From Rhizopus arrhizus (taxonomy: Eukaryota; Mucoromycota; Mucoromycetes; Mucorales; Rhizopodaceae): a DNA stretch of 64,000 bases. The stretch lies in the NCBI GenBank assembly GCA_024220505.1, contig JAKZZE010000003.1, positions 1,798,001 to 1,862,000 of the forward strand, given 5' to 3'. The translations under genes were made by a program, and so were the position numbers. Shown in pieces: positions 36,722 to 48,244 of the stretch (position 1 is its first letter; the number at the start of each line of letters is the position of its first letter). A model generated the notes under the pieces. The model was not told where the DNA came from. It ran no database searches and saw only the letters and a program-made list of their open reading frames with translations.

Positions 36722-39246
36722 ACTTCAAGTTTGATTAATAATTCAGAAAAAAAAGAAAAAAAAGGAAAAAAAAAAAGACGGAGTTCTTTTTAATGTCTAC
36801 CTTTTTTTTTTTTTCAATAACCGAAAAAAAAGAAGGTTGCATGATCCAGAGTATCATCTTTCTTCTTTTATATAAACACATAAGGGCATTATTTTGTTCA
36901 ATAGAATGAAGATGTAAACCAAGTTATCATCTTGCTCGTTTTGTATGAATATCTCTTTTAGTTTACCTGTAAAATAAACATAGGCATTTCCTAGTAAATA
37001 AATTAGATTACGTTTAGCCGTGAGATAAGAGGGCGGAGTGGTGATGAAGGTTTTTATTACGCACGTTTCTTACGTCTTCAGACTTGACAGCATTCTTATT
37101 TTGCATATGCAATCCAATCCCACAAAAGGCAACAGGATTGACCCAACCCTCTTGTTCTTTTCAACATGTTTTAAAAGACAAGTGGATAACACGCTTTGAA
37201 TCGTAACTTTGCACATACAACGGACTTTTGGATGACTAATCTGTGCGGAAAGTCAAGGTTTGATGATCCGTAAAAAGGATGGCTCTCTCTCTTTCTCTCG
37301 CTCTTTCAATTGAATTCATGTTTTGTTGCGCAGCAGAGATTCATCTCGTTCACCTCAACCAAGAAACTTGTTTTTTAACAAGTACGACATGACACAGTTA
37401 TCTTTACAAGAAAAAAAAAAAAAATAAGTAGGTCATTAAGACGCATGTTCTTAAAGCGACAAGTCAAAAATACATGTTCATCTTATTTCATGCTGACATC
37501 AAATAGAGCAAGCAATAATCTGTTGTGTTATTACGGACAAGCTTAACGATTAATCCTTATTTACATAGCATGGAGTGTTTGATGTCTTGTACATTTAGCT
37601 TATTTGCCTGAGTTTTTTCCCCAAAACCTCTTGACGTCTGTGATCGAGGTCCTGTACGTACATCAGAATGTACTGAATTGGTGAAATCTCACGTTCAGAG
37701 TACAGCTTCAGATTCAAGTCTTCAATATTTAAAGACATGCGTCTTTTATCAATCTGTTAGCATCATTCTTTATACCTAATTATCAACACATTACAGATAA
37801 CTTGCCTCGTCATCTTCAACAATCTTCATTCGTATGTTGAATTGTTACGAAAGAGCTTTCATGTTTTACATCTAGCCTTTGCAATTTTTTTTTTCCTGAG
37901 GCAAGTCTCTTTTCTGGGCCATTGTCCTCCCCCCCCCCTCTCTGAACGCCTATTCCCTTTGTAGCTCTGCATTTAAGAGAATATCGGGTCGACCGTATAT
38001 GTCACTAGTATGGTTCGAGTATCCTTATTTGATTATTGTAGGATGGAACACCTTTCATTCAAGACGATGAACTAATGATTTATGAAATGAAGTGTATTTT
38101 AACTCACATGTTGCCATGATAACAATACATGGATCGAAGCAGACAACCAGATGGCTTTATGTTTGTACCAGGCATGACATGATGAAGCAGGATATTGTCT
38201 ATGCACATCAACATAAGCTCCCTAGTTCCTTGTTCTTGTTCATCTCCTTTATTCGGGGATTTCTTTTTTATTTTATCAGAACTGATGTGATGCTTTCATT
38301 TGGCAACATCATCCAATATGATTCGTTACAGTTATATCAGTTAACAAGCCCAGCTAAGACCTGTCATTGACTGATATAATTAAAAAAAATTGAACGCGTT
38401 TATTAAAGTTTATAGCTTCAATTTTAACTCACTGTAATCCATCTATTCATCTTTTTTCAAGTTCTAGCAACAAGAAGAATAAACTTTGAGGAAAGCTCTT
38501 CCCTTTGAGCATGCTATTAGAACCCATCCTATGCATATTGAACCCGTCTTACTTTATCTAAAAAGACTATAGTAACTTGCTTGCCTCACAAAATCTCTTT
38601 TGTACTTTATGACTTTTGTTGTGATCTTTGAGCTCAAAATAAAGCAGCGCATAGATTGTCCTTTTGTTATTGCCAAGTAAAATTTTTCTTTTTTTTATTA
38701 TTATTTACTTTGCTTTTATTTTAAAGGGTTTAAAACAAAAAGGTACGGTCGATGCTTTTTAATAAAAAAAAAAATTAAAATGGCGTATCAAATTTCATGA
38801 AAATCTCGTCTTTTGTGAATAGAGACAAAATGGCAGTCGCACAGCACACTTGAGGACAAAAAAGTCAATTGATCACCGAGGTACTGTCAGTGGGATATCC
38901 TTTGTTGAAAGATGCAATCAATTTGACGCCATCTTTCTTCACTGACCCTTTCATCAAAAGCCTTTTGAACAAAGGGAAAGGGAACTTTGTTTATCCGAAT
39001 CGACAAGTCCGAATTTTTCTAGTTTTTCCACTATTCTACAGTGACCCATACCCTTTCAGCTTTCACCTATTCATGATGTCAGAGCCAGTGTCCACTGTGT
39101 GACCAACGTTTTCAGGGAAATAAAAATAAGCGTTTCCAAAATAGGAAATCAGTGAGAAATCATAGGTCATAGCTACAGGAAAAATTCAACTTTCTTTTTT
39201 TTTTTAAAAATCTTTTTTTTTTATCTCTTTTCAATACAATTTTCGT
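36722..39246. other. long divergent intergenic region
   Basis: It lies between two divergently transcribed genes. No supported gene or RNA. Notable only are a C-run at about 37930-37940 and A/T runs near 36760-36830 and 38690-38780. A B-box-like GGTTCGAGTATCC at 38012 has no matching tRNA cloverleaf. Confidence 0.5.
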
Positions 39247-40664
39247 ATGTTTTTATGTAGTAGTGTGTGCATAATCCTATTGTTTTACATTTCTAGTGTC
39301 TACTCTCAAGCTACAGTCAATAATCCATTTATTTGGTACATATTCATCTGATACTCTCCCCTCTTCCCCCATTTTTTTTTATTAATGGTTAAAGTATAGG
39401 CAAGTATTAGTTGAATATGACATATCAGTGTCAAATATAAGTAAAATATATATACCCGAGACCTCTTTTAAAGTCTACAGTCAAGAATTTCAAACAATCT
39501 ACCAACACAAGGATCGATATGGTCATAACGAGGCAAGCTTGAATTGGTTCTTTACGATAAACAACCATTAAAACCTTCTTTTTATCTAGCGACTTGTCAT
39601 TGACATGGGAGACGCATGCTCAAATACGACCCTCAGTGCTATACAAGCGCTCAATCAAAATTTAGTAACAAGCCCCTCAATGATGTCTCAGCCATCCATT
39701 GCGTTAGTCAGACGAGGTGGTCGATGCTCAGCTTGGTCAGAAAAGCTGGCGACAGTTCAAAGCTTATCAGACAGATATAGACTACAGATCACGGCTGCAG
39801 TGATTTATGATGATCTGAGTTATGAAGACACGACCATTATTCATGAAAACACAGATAACGCATCCTATCCTGTCTGGCAATCCCCCGAGGTCCCCAAGAA
39901 CCGAAATGCGACATGGATGACGGATGAAAACAAGCTTGATCTTGGCACCACCTTTCTCGCAGTCTATTTTGTGCCTTATGCATACATGGATTCACTAAAC
40001 AAGACCTATTTACAAAAGAACTTTGAACGATCGGGAAACAAGCAGACCTTTACGCAGCTTACTTTTTCGCTTTATGAAAATCATTTTACAACGACCAATG
40101 AGACCTTGGGAACCAGCGGATCTGGCGATAAAGACGACTATGGAAATGCAGAAGAGGATAAGCCTACGTTTGTGATCTATTCGGTTGCTATTATTGTTGC
40201 ATTCATATTAGGCAAGTGCTCCCTACAGAACATAACGGCTTGTTTTCTTACTTTCTTACAGTTGTCATCGTGCTTCGTTGGTGTAGAGCAGTAAAGAGAA
40301 CAGCATCAGACGACATTGAACGTTTACCCGATAGCAATTTATTATCAAATGACCAGCAGACAACAAAGCACTTGATATCATTTTTGGATCTGCACCAGTT
40401 GTGTCCAATGACAAGTTATGGAAAGGCCAGCATGACCAATTCAGTTTGTGCCATCTGTTTGGATGACTTTAAAGATGACTTTTATGTACGTGTCCTACCC
40501 TGTCACCACGGTTATTGTACAGCTTGCATAGGTAAAGATATAGAATAGAAGTGTATGTGTGATTGATGATGATGATCATAGATGTTTGGTTAACTAAAAA
40601 ATCAAGTCTGTGTCCTATTTGTAAATCAGATTGTAAAAATTTCCTTGCCAAGGAAGAAAGTTGA
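39247..40664 (+). CDS. transmembrane RING-finger E3 ligase with protease-associated-like lumenal domain
   Basis: Single-pass membrane E3 ubiquitin ligase of the PA-TM-RING group (RNF13/RNF167-like). The proposed first exon starts MFLCSSVCIILLFYISSVYS, a good signal peptide, then QATVNNPFIW, joined after an intron (about 39342-39402) to QVLVEYDISVSNISK. To stay in frame with IDMGDACSNTTLSAIQALNQ the next intron, 39533-39589, must use a GC donor (GAG|gcaagc). IALVRRGGRCSAWSEKLATV resembles the PA-domain core. One membrane helix, FVIYSVAIIVAFIL, continues after an intron as VVIVLRWC. The RING is CAICLDDFKDDFYVRVLPCH, HGYCTACI, joined by a last intron to DVWLTKKSSLCPICKSDC. It likely sorts or ubiquitinates endosomal or vacuolar membrane proteins. 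Confidence 0.8.
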
Positions 40665-40962
40665 GTTGTAGTACAAATTTCGCAGGTCGAAAAGGACAAT
40701 AATCATTATACCACTTTATGAAACTAGAGTTTCATCTATTCATTTTACTATTTATTTATAAACACATTATATTTTAATCCTCTCCTTTCTTTACATCGGT
40801 CCTATCTTTCCAATACTCGGTTTGTCGAAATCTTGGCCTTATTATTTAAAATATGGCATGATTGAAAGTGATATGTTGGAAGTTTACATTGAAATAGATT
40901 ATATATAAATAATGTGTGCGTGTGTATGTGTTTTTTTTTTCAACTTTTTGCATTAACAAGTA

Positions 40963-41630
40963 ATGAATGAATTCTATACTTTTACTAAAGCAAATACAAT
41001 CATTGAAATAAAAACCTGGTGGAAAAAGTATGGACATGCCAAGGCAAATGATACGGCATTAAAATGGTTAAAGTACAGCACTTGCTGTATTTCCATTAAA
41101 TCATCTCGATCTCACCAACTATTAGCTTCTCTTGCTGCAATAGCTTTATTATTTGCAATATTAACAGGTAAAGTGCATTTTAGAAATCAAGACTTTTAAT
41201 GAATTTCTGTTTTAAAAAAAAAGTGTCTGTCCAAAATTATATTTGGAGCTCATACCATACCAATATAACAGAGGATTACTCTTACTGGACTGGTTTATTA
41301 GAAGGAACCGACACAAAGGGCTCACTTTGTCCTATCACAGTCAATATGATTCCTACTCGAACGTATTCCGGAGAACACTCTATAGAATTACCTAGCTCTT
41401 TTCATCAGTGCGCAGTTTGTTTAGAAGATTATGAGATAGGCGATACTTTGCGTCAATTGACGTGTATTCATGAGTACCATAAAGACTGTATAGGTAAAAA
41501 AAGAAAAAGGCAAGTCTCCTTTTACAAACTCAAATAAACAGTGGGGATACTTTTTTTTGTGTAAAAAGATAGTTGGTTAATCAACAAAAGTAAAAGGTGT
41601 CCCCTTTGTATGCAAATAGTTTATGTTTGA
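40963..41630 (+). CDS. small membrane RING-H2 E3 ligase
   Basis: The second RING ligase in tandem, 298 bp downstream of the first. The first exon has a basic N-terminus and one helix, HQLLASLAAIALLFAILT, joined by an intron (about 41169-41222) to VSVQNYIWSSYHTN. The RING-H2 is CAVCLEDYEIGDTLRQLTCI, HEYHKDCI, then after an intron DSWLINKSKRCPLCM, ending at QIVYV. It lacks the lumenal PA-like region of its neighbour, so it may be a truncated duplicate or an independent short ligase. The RING cores share little beyond the metal ligands. Expression is unknown. Confidence 0.72.
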
Positions 41631-41919
41631 TATAAAACTTCAATTTAGGACGAAATCTGACTTTTTTCATTAGTATAAATAAGCTATTAAGACATATTCT
41701 CTAGATACAACTCGAATGGAAAAGATGGTAATTATAAGATATAAAGCTCAAATAGAGTAAAAGAAAATAAGACAAAGAAAACTGTATAATATCTTTTTTT
41801 TAATGTATACTTTATAAAACTTTGTGAAGTTTAAATAAATATGCTACAAATTTGAATTCGTCCTATCTATATATTTGAAAAAGGGATAAAGTCCATTTTA
41901 AAGGGGAAGGTGGTGAAAA
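41631..41919. other. short convergent spacer
   Basis: AT-rich non-coding sequence between the plus-strand RING gene and the minus-strand secreted protein gene; presumably both 3' UTRs. Confidence 0.4.
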
Positions 41920-42540
41920 TCAGTCACTGCCTGATAACATAGGTATTGGAAGATTTGAAGCATCAAAATCACTAAGCATAGCTGATGGAACGATTCCGGA
42001 TACGCTGGACAAAGCGGCAGGATCTACGACTTGAGGAGCAGCGATTGCAGACGTAGCTCCAGGACCAAGAAGGCTTGTAGGACCTGTAGGGCCAAAAAGA
42101 GTCGCAGGGCCGGTAGGACTAACAAGCATCGAAGAACCTGCGGTGCCTACAGAACTTGCAAGACCAGTAGGACCAAGAGGACCGGTAGGACCAAAAAGAT
42201 CGGGAGGAAATCCTTCAGGAAGTTCTGGTGGGGTAGTAAGTGAACTGGGCGCCACAGGAAGCATAGGTGCAGCTGTCTTTGGCACTGCTGGAGGTGCGGG
42301 ATAGACGGGCATAGAAACAGGGCTAATGGGAGGCTGACATGGCGCTAAGTCTGGCAGTTCAAGCTTCGGCTGACTTGATTGTGGTGGAGGTGGAGGACAT
42401 TTTGGGTCATTTGGGCCTTTTGGTACACATGGAGGAGGGGGAGGGGGACAAGCTGGTTGACCACCTCGTCGATTGATAGGTGCTGCAGAGATGTAAAGTA
42501 GACTTGAAAATAACAATAAAAATCGATATGAAATGTACAT
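41920..42540 (-). CDS. secreted proline-rich protein with collagen-like GPTGP repeats
   Basis: Signal peptide MYISYRFLLLFSSLLYIS followed by AAPINRRGG, with a possible basic processing site. Then come Pro-rich stretches PACPPPPPPCVPKGPNDPKC and PPPPPQSS with spaced cysteines. A middle region has Gly-Pro-Thr-Gly repeats (LFGPTGPLGPTGLASS, SPTGPATLFGPTGPTSLLGP), and the tail is less repetitive, ending SNLPIPMLSGSD. The methionine at 42540 is chosen because the upstream extension begins with a non-ATG codon. It is probably a cell-wall or spore-coat-type protein. There is no catalytic motif and I do not recognise the family. It is paired with another secreted low-complexity gene 1.15 kb away on the same strand. 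Confidence 0.7.
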   Translation of the reverse strand: MYISYRFLLLFSSLLYISAAPINRRGGQPACPPPPPPCVPKGPNDPKCPPPPPQSSQPKLELPDLAPCQPPISPVSMPVYPAPPAVPKTAAPMLPVAPSSLTTPPELPEGFPPDLFGPTGPLGPTGLASSVGTAGSSMLVSPTGPATLFGPTGPTSLLGPGATSAIAAPQVVDPAALSSVSGIVPSAMLSDFDASNLPIPMLSGSD

Positions 42541-43696
42541 TGTGCTGTTCTGATCTTTTTTCAAAAAAAAAAAAAAAAAAATAAGAAAGAACTAAAATTG
42601 ATTTGAGTATATTTATACCATGTCATTCATTCACATTATATTTAGTGATAATAAAAAAAATTGAAATAACAAGTTTCTCCTTGAACAATTTTTCTTTTTT
42701 ACTGCTCGGGAAGAGAGGAGGTGCCGAAAGTTAGGAGAAGAGGAAAATATATGAGAGTTGCGAAGGTTGTGTATATCGTTGGCAAAAAGAATATTCTATG
42801 TGTTACAGCAATTCAGGAGGTAATCAGAGTAATAAGTTTAAATGTATCTCTCGAAAGGAATTTGTTTGTCATTGAAATCACTATTTCCTATTAATGAAAC
42901 CCAGTTTTTAATATGGCTTTCTTTAAATAGGATTATGTTTATTTATAAAAGATGTCCTTGAATATTAAAATAAAGCTTCAACCAAACATCTTTAGCTTCC
43001 TGCATGGTTCTCCTAATCTTTTTTTTTTTTTTTTTTATCACGTAAGCTTACAAGGACTTTTTGAAAGTAAACTTTTTTTTGACGCTACGATCCCTTTTAA
43101 ATATTTTCAGTATCTTTGTTTCTCTTGAAGAAAAAAAGAAGTAGTAAGATTAAAATAAAAATAAAAAAAAAAAAAAAAAAAAAAACTTATTTCATCTGTG
43201 CTTTGATTAAATGAAGGATTCCTTAATTCTAAACTGAAAACTGATACGTCTAAAGATTTTTGTGGCTAAAATCCCCTTTAAAATATAATTCAAGCAATAA
43301 TGCAGCTTGCAAAAAAGGAGAATATCTCATGTGAGCATACTAAGTGATAAGTGGAATTGGCATTTAAATCTCTTGTTTAAACATTTGTATAATACAAATT
43401 TATGCTTACCTTGGATTGGAAAGTGAAAAATAGAGTCTGATACAGCTTGGATATTAGATTGATCATATGAATGCATATTCTATCCAGATTATACATAATA
43501 CAACCCCTAATAAAAAATATAGTTTACTTTGGACTGGTATAATAACTCGAATCCTTTTTTATGTATCGTATGCTTAATAGATAAGGAAAGCTTTCATAGA
43601 ATTATTTAGTTTACTTTATTAAAAAAGAGCGGTAAGCAACAAGTAAGAAATAAGTTGGTAATATCTTTTTTCCTATCAAAGATTAGCTACTTTCAC
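42541..43696. other. intergenic region between two secreted-protein genes
   Basis: Very AT-rich, with long A/T runs near 43017-43037 and 43165-43185. No coding or RNA signal supported; probably the promoter of the 42.5 kb gene and the 3' flank of the 43.7 kb gene. Confidence 0.4.
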
Positions 43697-44317
43697 TTAT
43701 TCCTCATCATCATCGTCTTCATCATCGCTATCTTCTTCGTCACTATCATCTTCATCGTCACTATCATCATCTTTCTTATTGTCATCCTTGTCATTGTCCT
43801 CATCATCCTTATTGTCCTCATCGTCCTTATCGACATCTTCATCCTTATTGCCCTCATCGTCCTTATCGTCATCTTCATCCTTATCGTCATCTTCATCATC
43901 TTCGTTTTCTTTCTTTGATGAAGGATAGAGAGCCTTGGGCAGTTGTTTAGGAGCCCCTTTGAGGTCTGGCAAAGGAGGCAATGCCGGCATACCAGGAACT
44001 TGTGGTACCTCAGGAAGGGTAGGCACGAGTGTGCTTGTGGTTGTACCAGCATTATTAGCAGATGATGCTAAACTAGTTGTGATGTCACTAGGATAACTGG
44101 TTACTGCTGGAGGGAGAGGACTTGAAGCGAGGATGGCTGATGCTGGGTTAGGAGCTGCTACGGGTTGAGTTAAAAGGGTAGGTAAACTAATAATGTATGG
44201 TCCTTTGCTTTCATTATCTCTGGCTTCCATATCACGTCTGAACAAGGGCTTGCTTTCTACAAGTTGCTGGCATGCAATGGCAAACAGCGAAAGTGGAATT
44301 AAAAGCTTTGAATGCAT
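43697..44317 (-). CDS. secreted protein with extremely acidic Asp/Glu-rich tail
   Basis: The start at 44317 (MHSKLLIPLSLFAIACQQLV) gives a good signal peptide, with SKPLFRR as a possible processing site. An upstream in-frame ATG at 44395 would add 26 residues and is less likely. The body is Pro/Ser/Thr-rich (LPPAVTSYPSDITTSLASSA; LPEVPQVPGMPALPPLPD). The last 70 or so residues are almost only Asp, Glu, Lys and Asn, for example DEDDDKDEDDDKDDEGNKDE. Such a tail could bind divalent cations or basic polymers at the wall (inference). The gene has no introns. Its middle shares the Pro-rich style of the 41.9 kb neighbour but not an alignable sequence. Confidence 0.7.
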   Translation of the reverse strand: MHSKLLIPLSLFAIACQQLVESKPLFRRDMEARDNESKGPYIISLPTLLTQPVAAPNPASAILASSPLPPAVTSYPSDITTSLASSANNAGTTTSTLVPTLPEVPQVPGMPALPPLPDLKGAPKQLPKALYPSSKKENEDDEDDDKDEDDDKDDEGNKDEDVDKDDEDNKDDEDNDKDDNKKDDDSDDEDDSDEEDSDDEDDDDEE

Positions 44318-46892
44318 GGTTTTCTTTTTTATTGTTGTTTGTGAGTCTAGGATGATAAGTAAGACAGAAAGGATGATAAATGCTTGCTTAAGCATATTTA
44401 TATAGACATGTTCTCAATACAAAAAAGAAAGTTCAATTTACTCTGCAAAAGTTAAAGGAGAGTGGCAAGACGTAACATCTTTACTTTGTATAAAAAATAT
44501 ACTCCTATTTGAAGTGATCTTCTTCTTAGGTTTCTACTCATTTTTGAAATCGTAACTTGTTTCCTAGGGTGTTATGCAGGAGAAAAAAAAAAGAAGCATA
44601 GTATCTTTGTACAAGGTCATACTATAGTTAAAATATAGTAATCACTTCATATTTACATATATGAAACAAGCAGAAATAAACACAACACTTACCGTGAATG
44701 TTTTACATGAAACTGAACAAGAGATTGCTTGCTTCTTTCAGCAATTAGATGCTGACCGCCAGGGAAAACAAGGAAACAGCAAATCTTAGCCTTTTTTGAA
44801 TATAAATTGCTTTGTTAATTTATCAAAGATATTGAATAGAGGCAATTATAATTGTGTACTTGAGAAGCTTTTCATTAATAAAGCAGTAACAAACAATTCT
44901 GTATCCTTCTTTTTTTTTTTTTTTTTTTTTTGTATTTAATATTCATCAATTTGGCTAATTTATCCTTAAGGGCTACTTTAATAAAATCAAGGTGTAGATC
45001 TCAATAAAATCATAAAATACAAAACTTGCAACTGTTTTTACATGAGTACCAGTGATTAGTACTCGGCTGACTTTCTAATCATGCACAATTGATAGAAGGA
45101 AGTTTGACCAAAATTTGTAGATTTCCTAAAACCAATAGCTGTCTTTTAATTAACAGAAAACGATTTAGAGTGTGCAAGGATAAAGATTAGACCTCTTCTT
45201 TTACATAGTTTGTATATAAAGATTAATAAATTATAGTTTCTTATTTCTTTTCCTATTAATGCATTATTCATGATTAAATAAACTGAGAGAAATTCAATTA
45301 ATAACAAGTTCTGGATAGTCTTTGCCAACAAGCGAATTTTTTTGACACAGTTCTTTTTTTCATAATACAAATAAATATAAATGTAAATGTATTGTTCACC
45401 ATCACTAAAACAGAGACAGTTATTAAAGCGCTACACTGTAATTACGCTAAATATAACATATAGATTTTTGATAGACTATTTTGATTAAATTAATATAATC
45501 CTTATTTCTTTAATTCTCCTAGTAAAATGATTTCATGTATTTGATTTGCTAATTTAATTGGAAAAGATGTATAAGGGTTAATAGAAAGGATTAATTAAAA
45601 AAATAGCTTGTCAATGCAGTCTCGATGTAAATGATTCAAAAAGTATCACAAAATAGAAATGACAACTGTATGCATTTTTTCAAATGCAAATAAAAGCTAC
45701 CAGCAAGGAAGCCCTTCTTACTTTTTTCTTTACTCATTTACTTGAATAAATAGGATCAATATATTTTGTATATCAGTTGCTGTAAGCATCGAAAATGGTT
45801 CAAAATAGTATTTGAAGTAAAGATGACCTACTCCTAAAGATAACTAAGTGACAGATTTGAGCTTCTCACCAATCAACTTGTGTATACCATACCCTATTAC
45901 CTAACCTAGCCATTCAACTAAGTTAAGCTTGTAAACTCAAGCTGGGCCTTTGTTTTATCCTTTTGTAATTTTGTGCATGCTTAGGTTTAAGCCCATCACT
46001 GTGCTATTGTCGAATAGTGGTCTCGAAGGGGAAAAAAAAAGAAAAAGTTAAATAGAATCATGAAAGGGCAGCATTTCAAGGATTAATCAATTAAATGGAA
46101 AGCACCACTAGCCCAATCTTGGTTGGCTTCACTAGAGAATACACAAGGCAAATAATTCATTGAAAGTCCAAAAACTCTTTGTCTATGCAGTGGTTGTTTA
46201 TGAATATATAGATGTTTTTATAATTAAAATTAATATCTTTATTTTAGCAAAGCATTCACATGCAAAAAGCATTAACCCATTGAACTTGATGAGAAATACC
46301 TTAAAGAGCTCTGTGAAGGTGTTCTACGGATAGTGGCAGTGGTTAACCGCATTTCACCACTTTCTAACCTTTCTTACACTGACTGATGCTTTTTTGCGTG
46401 TTAGCTGGCAGGTTCCTACCATTATTATTGATGAGTTTTTTTTTCAGCTTCAAAACCAGGTATTCGGATATCATTGTAAGTGTTACCTTCACCATGACAT
46501 TTACTATTGATCATCAAAATAATCTACAATTCTCAAATTTATGCTTTACAAAATACAGGTCGTATTGGTATAACTTTTAATATGAGACGACATATGTGTT
46601 TACCAATTAAAATCGTAAACAACAAACCCTGTAAGCATTTGAGCTGCAGATTGCATTTTTTTTTAAAAAAAAAAAGGAATTTGCATAAACAGACAAAGCA
46701 AATGTCACAGTAGAAAGCTAAATGTTTTCATGGCAAAAAGAAGGATCACTCACTGTACATATTTAATGATAAAACACGTTGTTACAAATGGTCGGAGTAC
46801 AAAGGCCCTACAAACAGTCCTCAACTCCGTTTTATTGTTATTATTTTTTTCTTTCTGTAACGTCAGGGTTTCGTTGGTCCTGTTTATATAGA
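44318..46892. other. long divergent intergenic region
   Basis: It lies between the acidic secreted protein gene (minus) and casein kinase I (plus). Apart from a 42-codon frame at 44661-44789 and some splice-like signals at 46280-46700, I see nothing gene-like. T/A runs occur near 44911-44932. Confidence 0.45.
44661..44789 (+). CDS. possible micro-ORF, 42 residues
   Basis: Intronless frame MKQAEINTTLTVNVLHETEQ, EIACFFQQLDADRQGKQGNS ending KS. The amphipathic helical composition and absence of low complexity are unusual for a chance frame in this AT-rich spacer. It has no signal peptide and no homologue that I recognise. It may be a genuine small protein or noise. Confidence 0.25.
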   Translation: MKQAEINTTLTVNVLHETEQEIACFFQQLDADRQGKQGNSKS

Positions 46893-48213
46893 ATGGATCT
46901 AAGAATTGGAAACAAATACAAGATTGGAAAAAAGATTGGTTCAGGCTCTTTTGGGGACATCTATCTTGGTATGCTCGCATCGAAAAAAGAAAAACTTTAT
47001 TGACACTATATTTGTAGGAACCAACATTATTACTGAAGAAGAAGTAGCTATTAAGCTAGAGTCTGTTAAAGCTAAACATCCTCAATTGGAATATGAAGCC
47101 AAAGTTTATAAAGCTATAGCTGGAGGAGTGGGTGTACCTTTTGTAAGATGGTTTGGTTCTGAATGTGATTATGTTGCTATGGTAATTGACCTTTTAGGAC
47201 GTAAGTTTTTCGTCTTCGTAATCTATATTTTATGTAACAAAACCATGTTATAGCTTCACTTGAGGATCTATTTTGTTTTTGTAATAGAAAGTTTTCTTTG
47301 AAAACCGTTCTTTTATTAGCCGATCAAATGGTAAAAGTCAAACTATAAGTTTATGTATTCTTAATTCATGGTTGTTTATTAGTTACAACGTATTGAATAT
47401 GTTCACTCAAAAAACTTTATTCACCGTGACCTTAAACCTGATAATTTTTTAATGGGCATTGGGAGGAAAGGCAATCAAGTGAATATCATTGATTTTGGAT
47501 TAGCAAAGAAATACCGTGATCCAAGAACCCATTTACATATCCCCTATAGAGAAAATAAGAACTTGACTGGTACAGCTCGTTATGCAAGTATCAATACTCA
47601 TTTAGGTGTTGGTAAATTTAATAGAATTTTAAAAGGAGGAAAACTGTTTTTTCATTGTGTTTATTGTATGTAGAACAATCAAGACGTGATGATTTAGAAT
47701 CATTAGGTTATATGCTCATGTATTTCTGCAGAGGTTCATTACCGTGGCAAGGATTAAAAGCAGCAAATAAGAAACAGAAATATGATCGTATCATGGAAAA
47801 GAAGATGACGACACCTACTGAATTATTGTGTCGTAATTTTCCTAGTGAATTTGCTATTTATCTTAATTATACGCGTTCACTAAGATTTGACGATAAACCT
47901 GACTATGCTTATCTTCGGAAGTTGTTTAGAGATTTATTTGTTAGAGAAGGCTACGTTTATGACTATGTTTTTGATTGGACGCAATATGTTCTCGTAAGTA
48001 ACTTGTTTTTAAAGCGATCGTCCTTATTAAAATCACATGAAACAGAAAAAGTCACATTCAAAAGGCGTACAAGAGGACAAAGTCGATAAAAAAATAACAT
48101 CAGCAGGTCCAATATTAAAAGAAGCTGTGAATCATCATAGAACGACAGAACAACAAAAACCAGGCTTATCATCTTTCCGTAGAACGACTAATATTGCATC
48201 TAAACCATCATAA
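46893..48213 (+). CDS. casein kinase I (delta/epsilon-like) Ser/Thr kinase
   Basis: Monomeric protein kinase acting in DNA repair, membrane traffic and growth control. The N-terminus [20 protein letters not shown] then GDIYLG is the CK1 glycine loop. Next come [20 protein letters not shown] (catalytic Lys), [18 protein letters not shown] (catalytic Asp), [20 protein letters not shown] and [15 protein letters not shown], the CK1 substitute for the APE motif. [20 protein letters not shown] and [18 protein letters not shown] complete the C-lobe, and FDWTQYVL ends it. A last intron after QYVL leads to a short basic tail KKSHSKG with [12 protein letters not shown] at the end. At least five introns. 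The tail lacks a Cys-Cys palmitoylation end, so it is more like Hhp1/CK1delta than the plasma-membrane Yck types. Confidence 0.93.
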
Positions 48214-48244
48214 ATAATAAACACACAAAAAAAGGGAGATTTTA

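Noticed and set aside
38012..38024. B-box-like GGTTCGAGTATCC
   Set aside because: No matching A-box at the right distance and no acceptor or anticodon stems; not a tRNA.
42031..42243. Plus-strand Arg/Cys/Thr-rich repetitive frame
   Set aside because: It is the antisense shadow of the GPTGP-repeat secreted protein gene; repeats on one strand force an open repeat frame on the other.
43655..43918. Plus-strand, extremely hydrophobic Ile/Val/Phe-rich frame
   Set aside because: Antisense of the GAT/GAC-rich codons for the acidic tail; not a membrane protein.
46287..46390. Possible C/D snoRNA (TGATGA near 46287 and CTGA near 46379)
   Set aside because: The C box deviates, there is no terminal stem, and the boxes could arise by chance in this AT-rich region.
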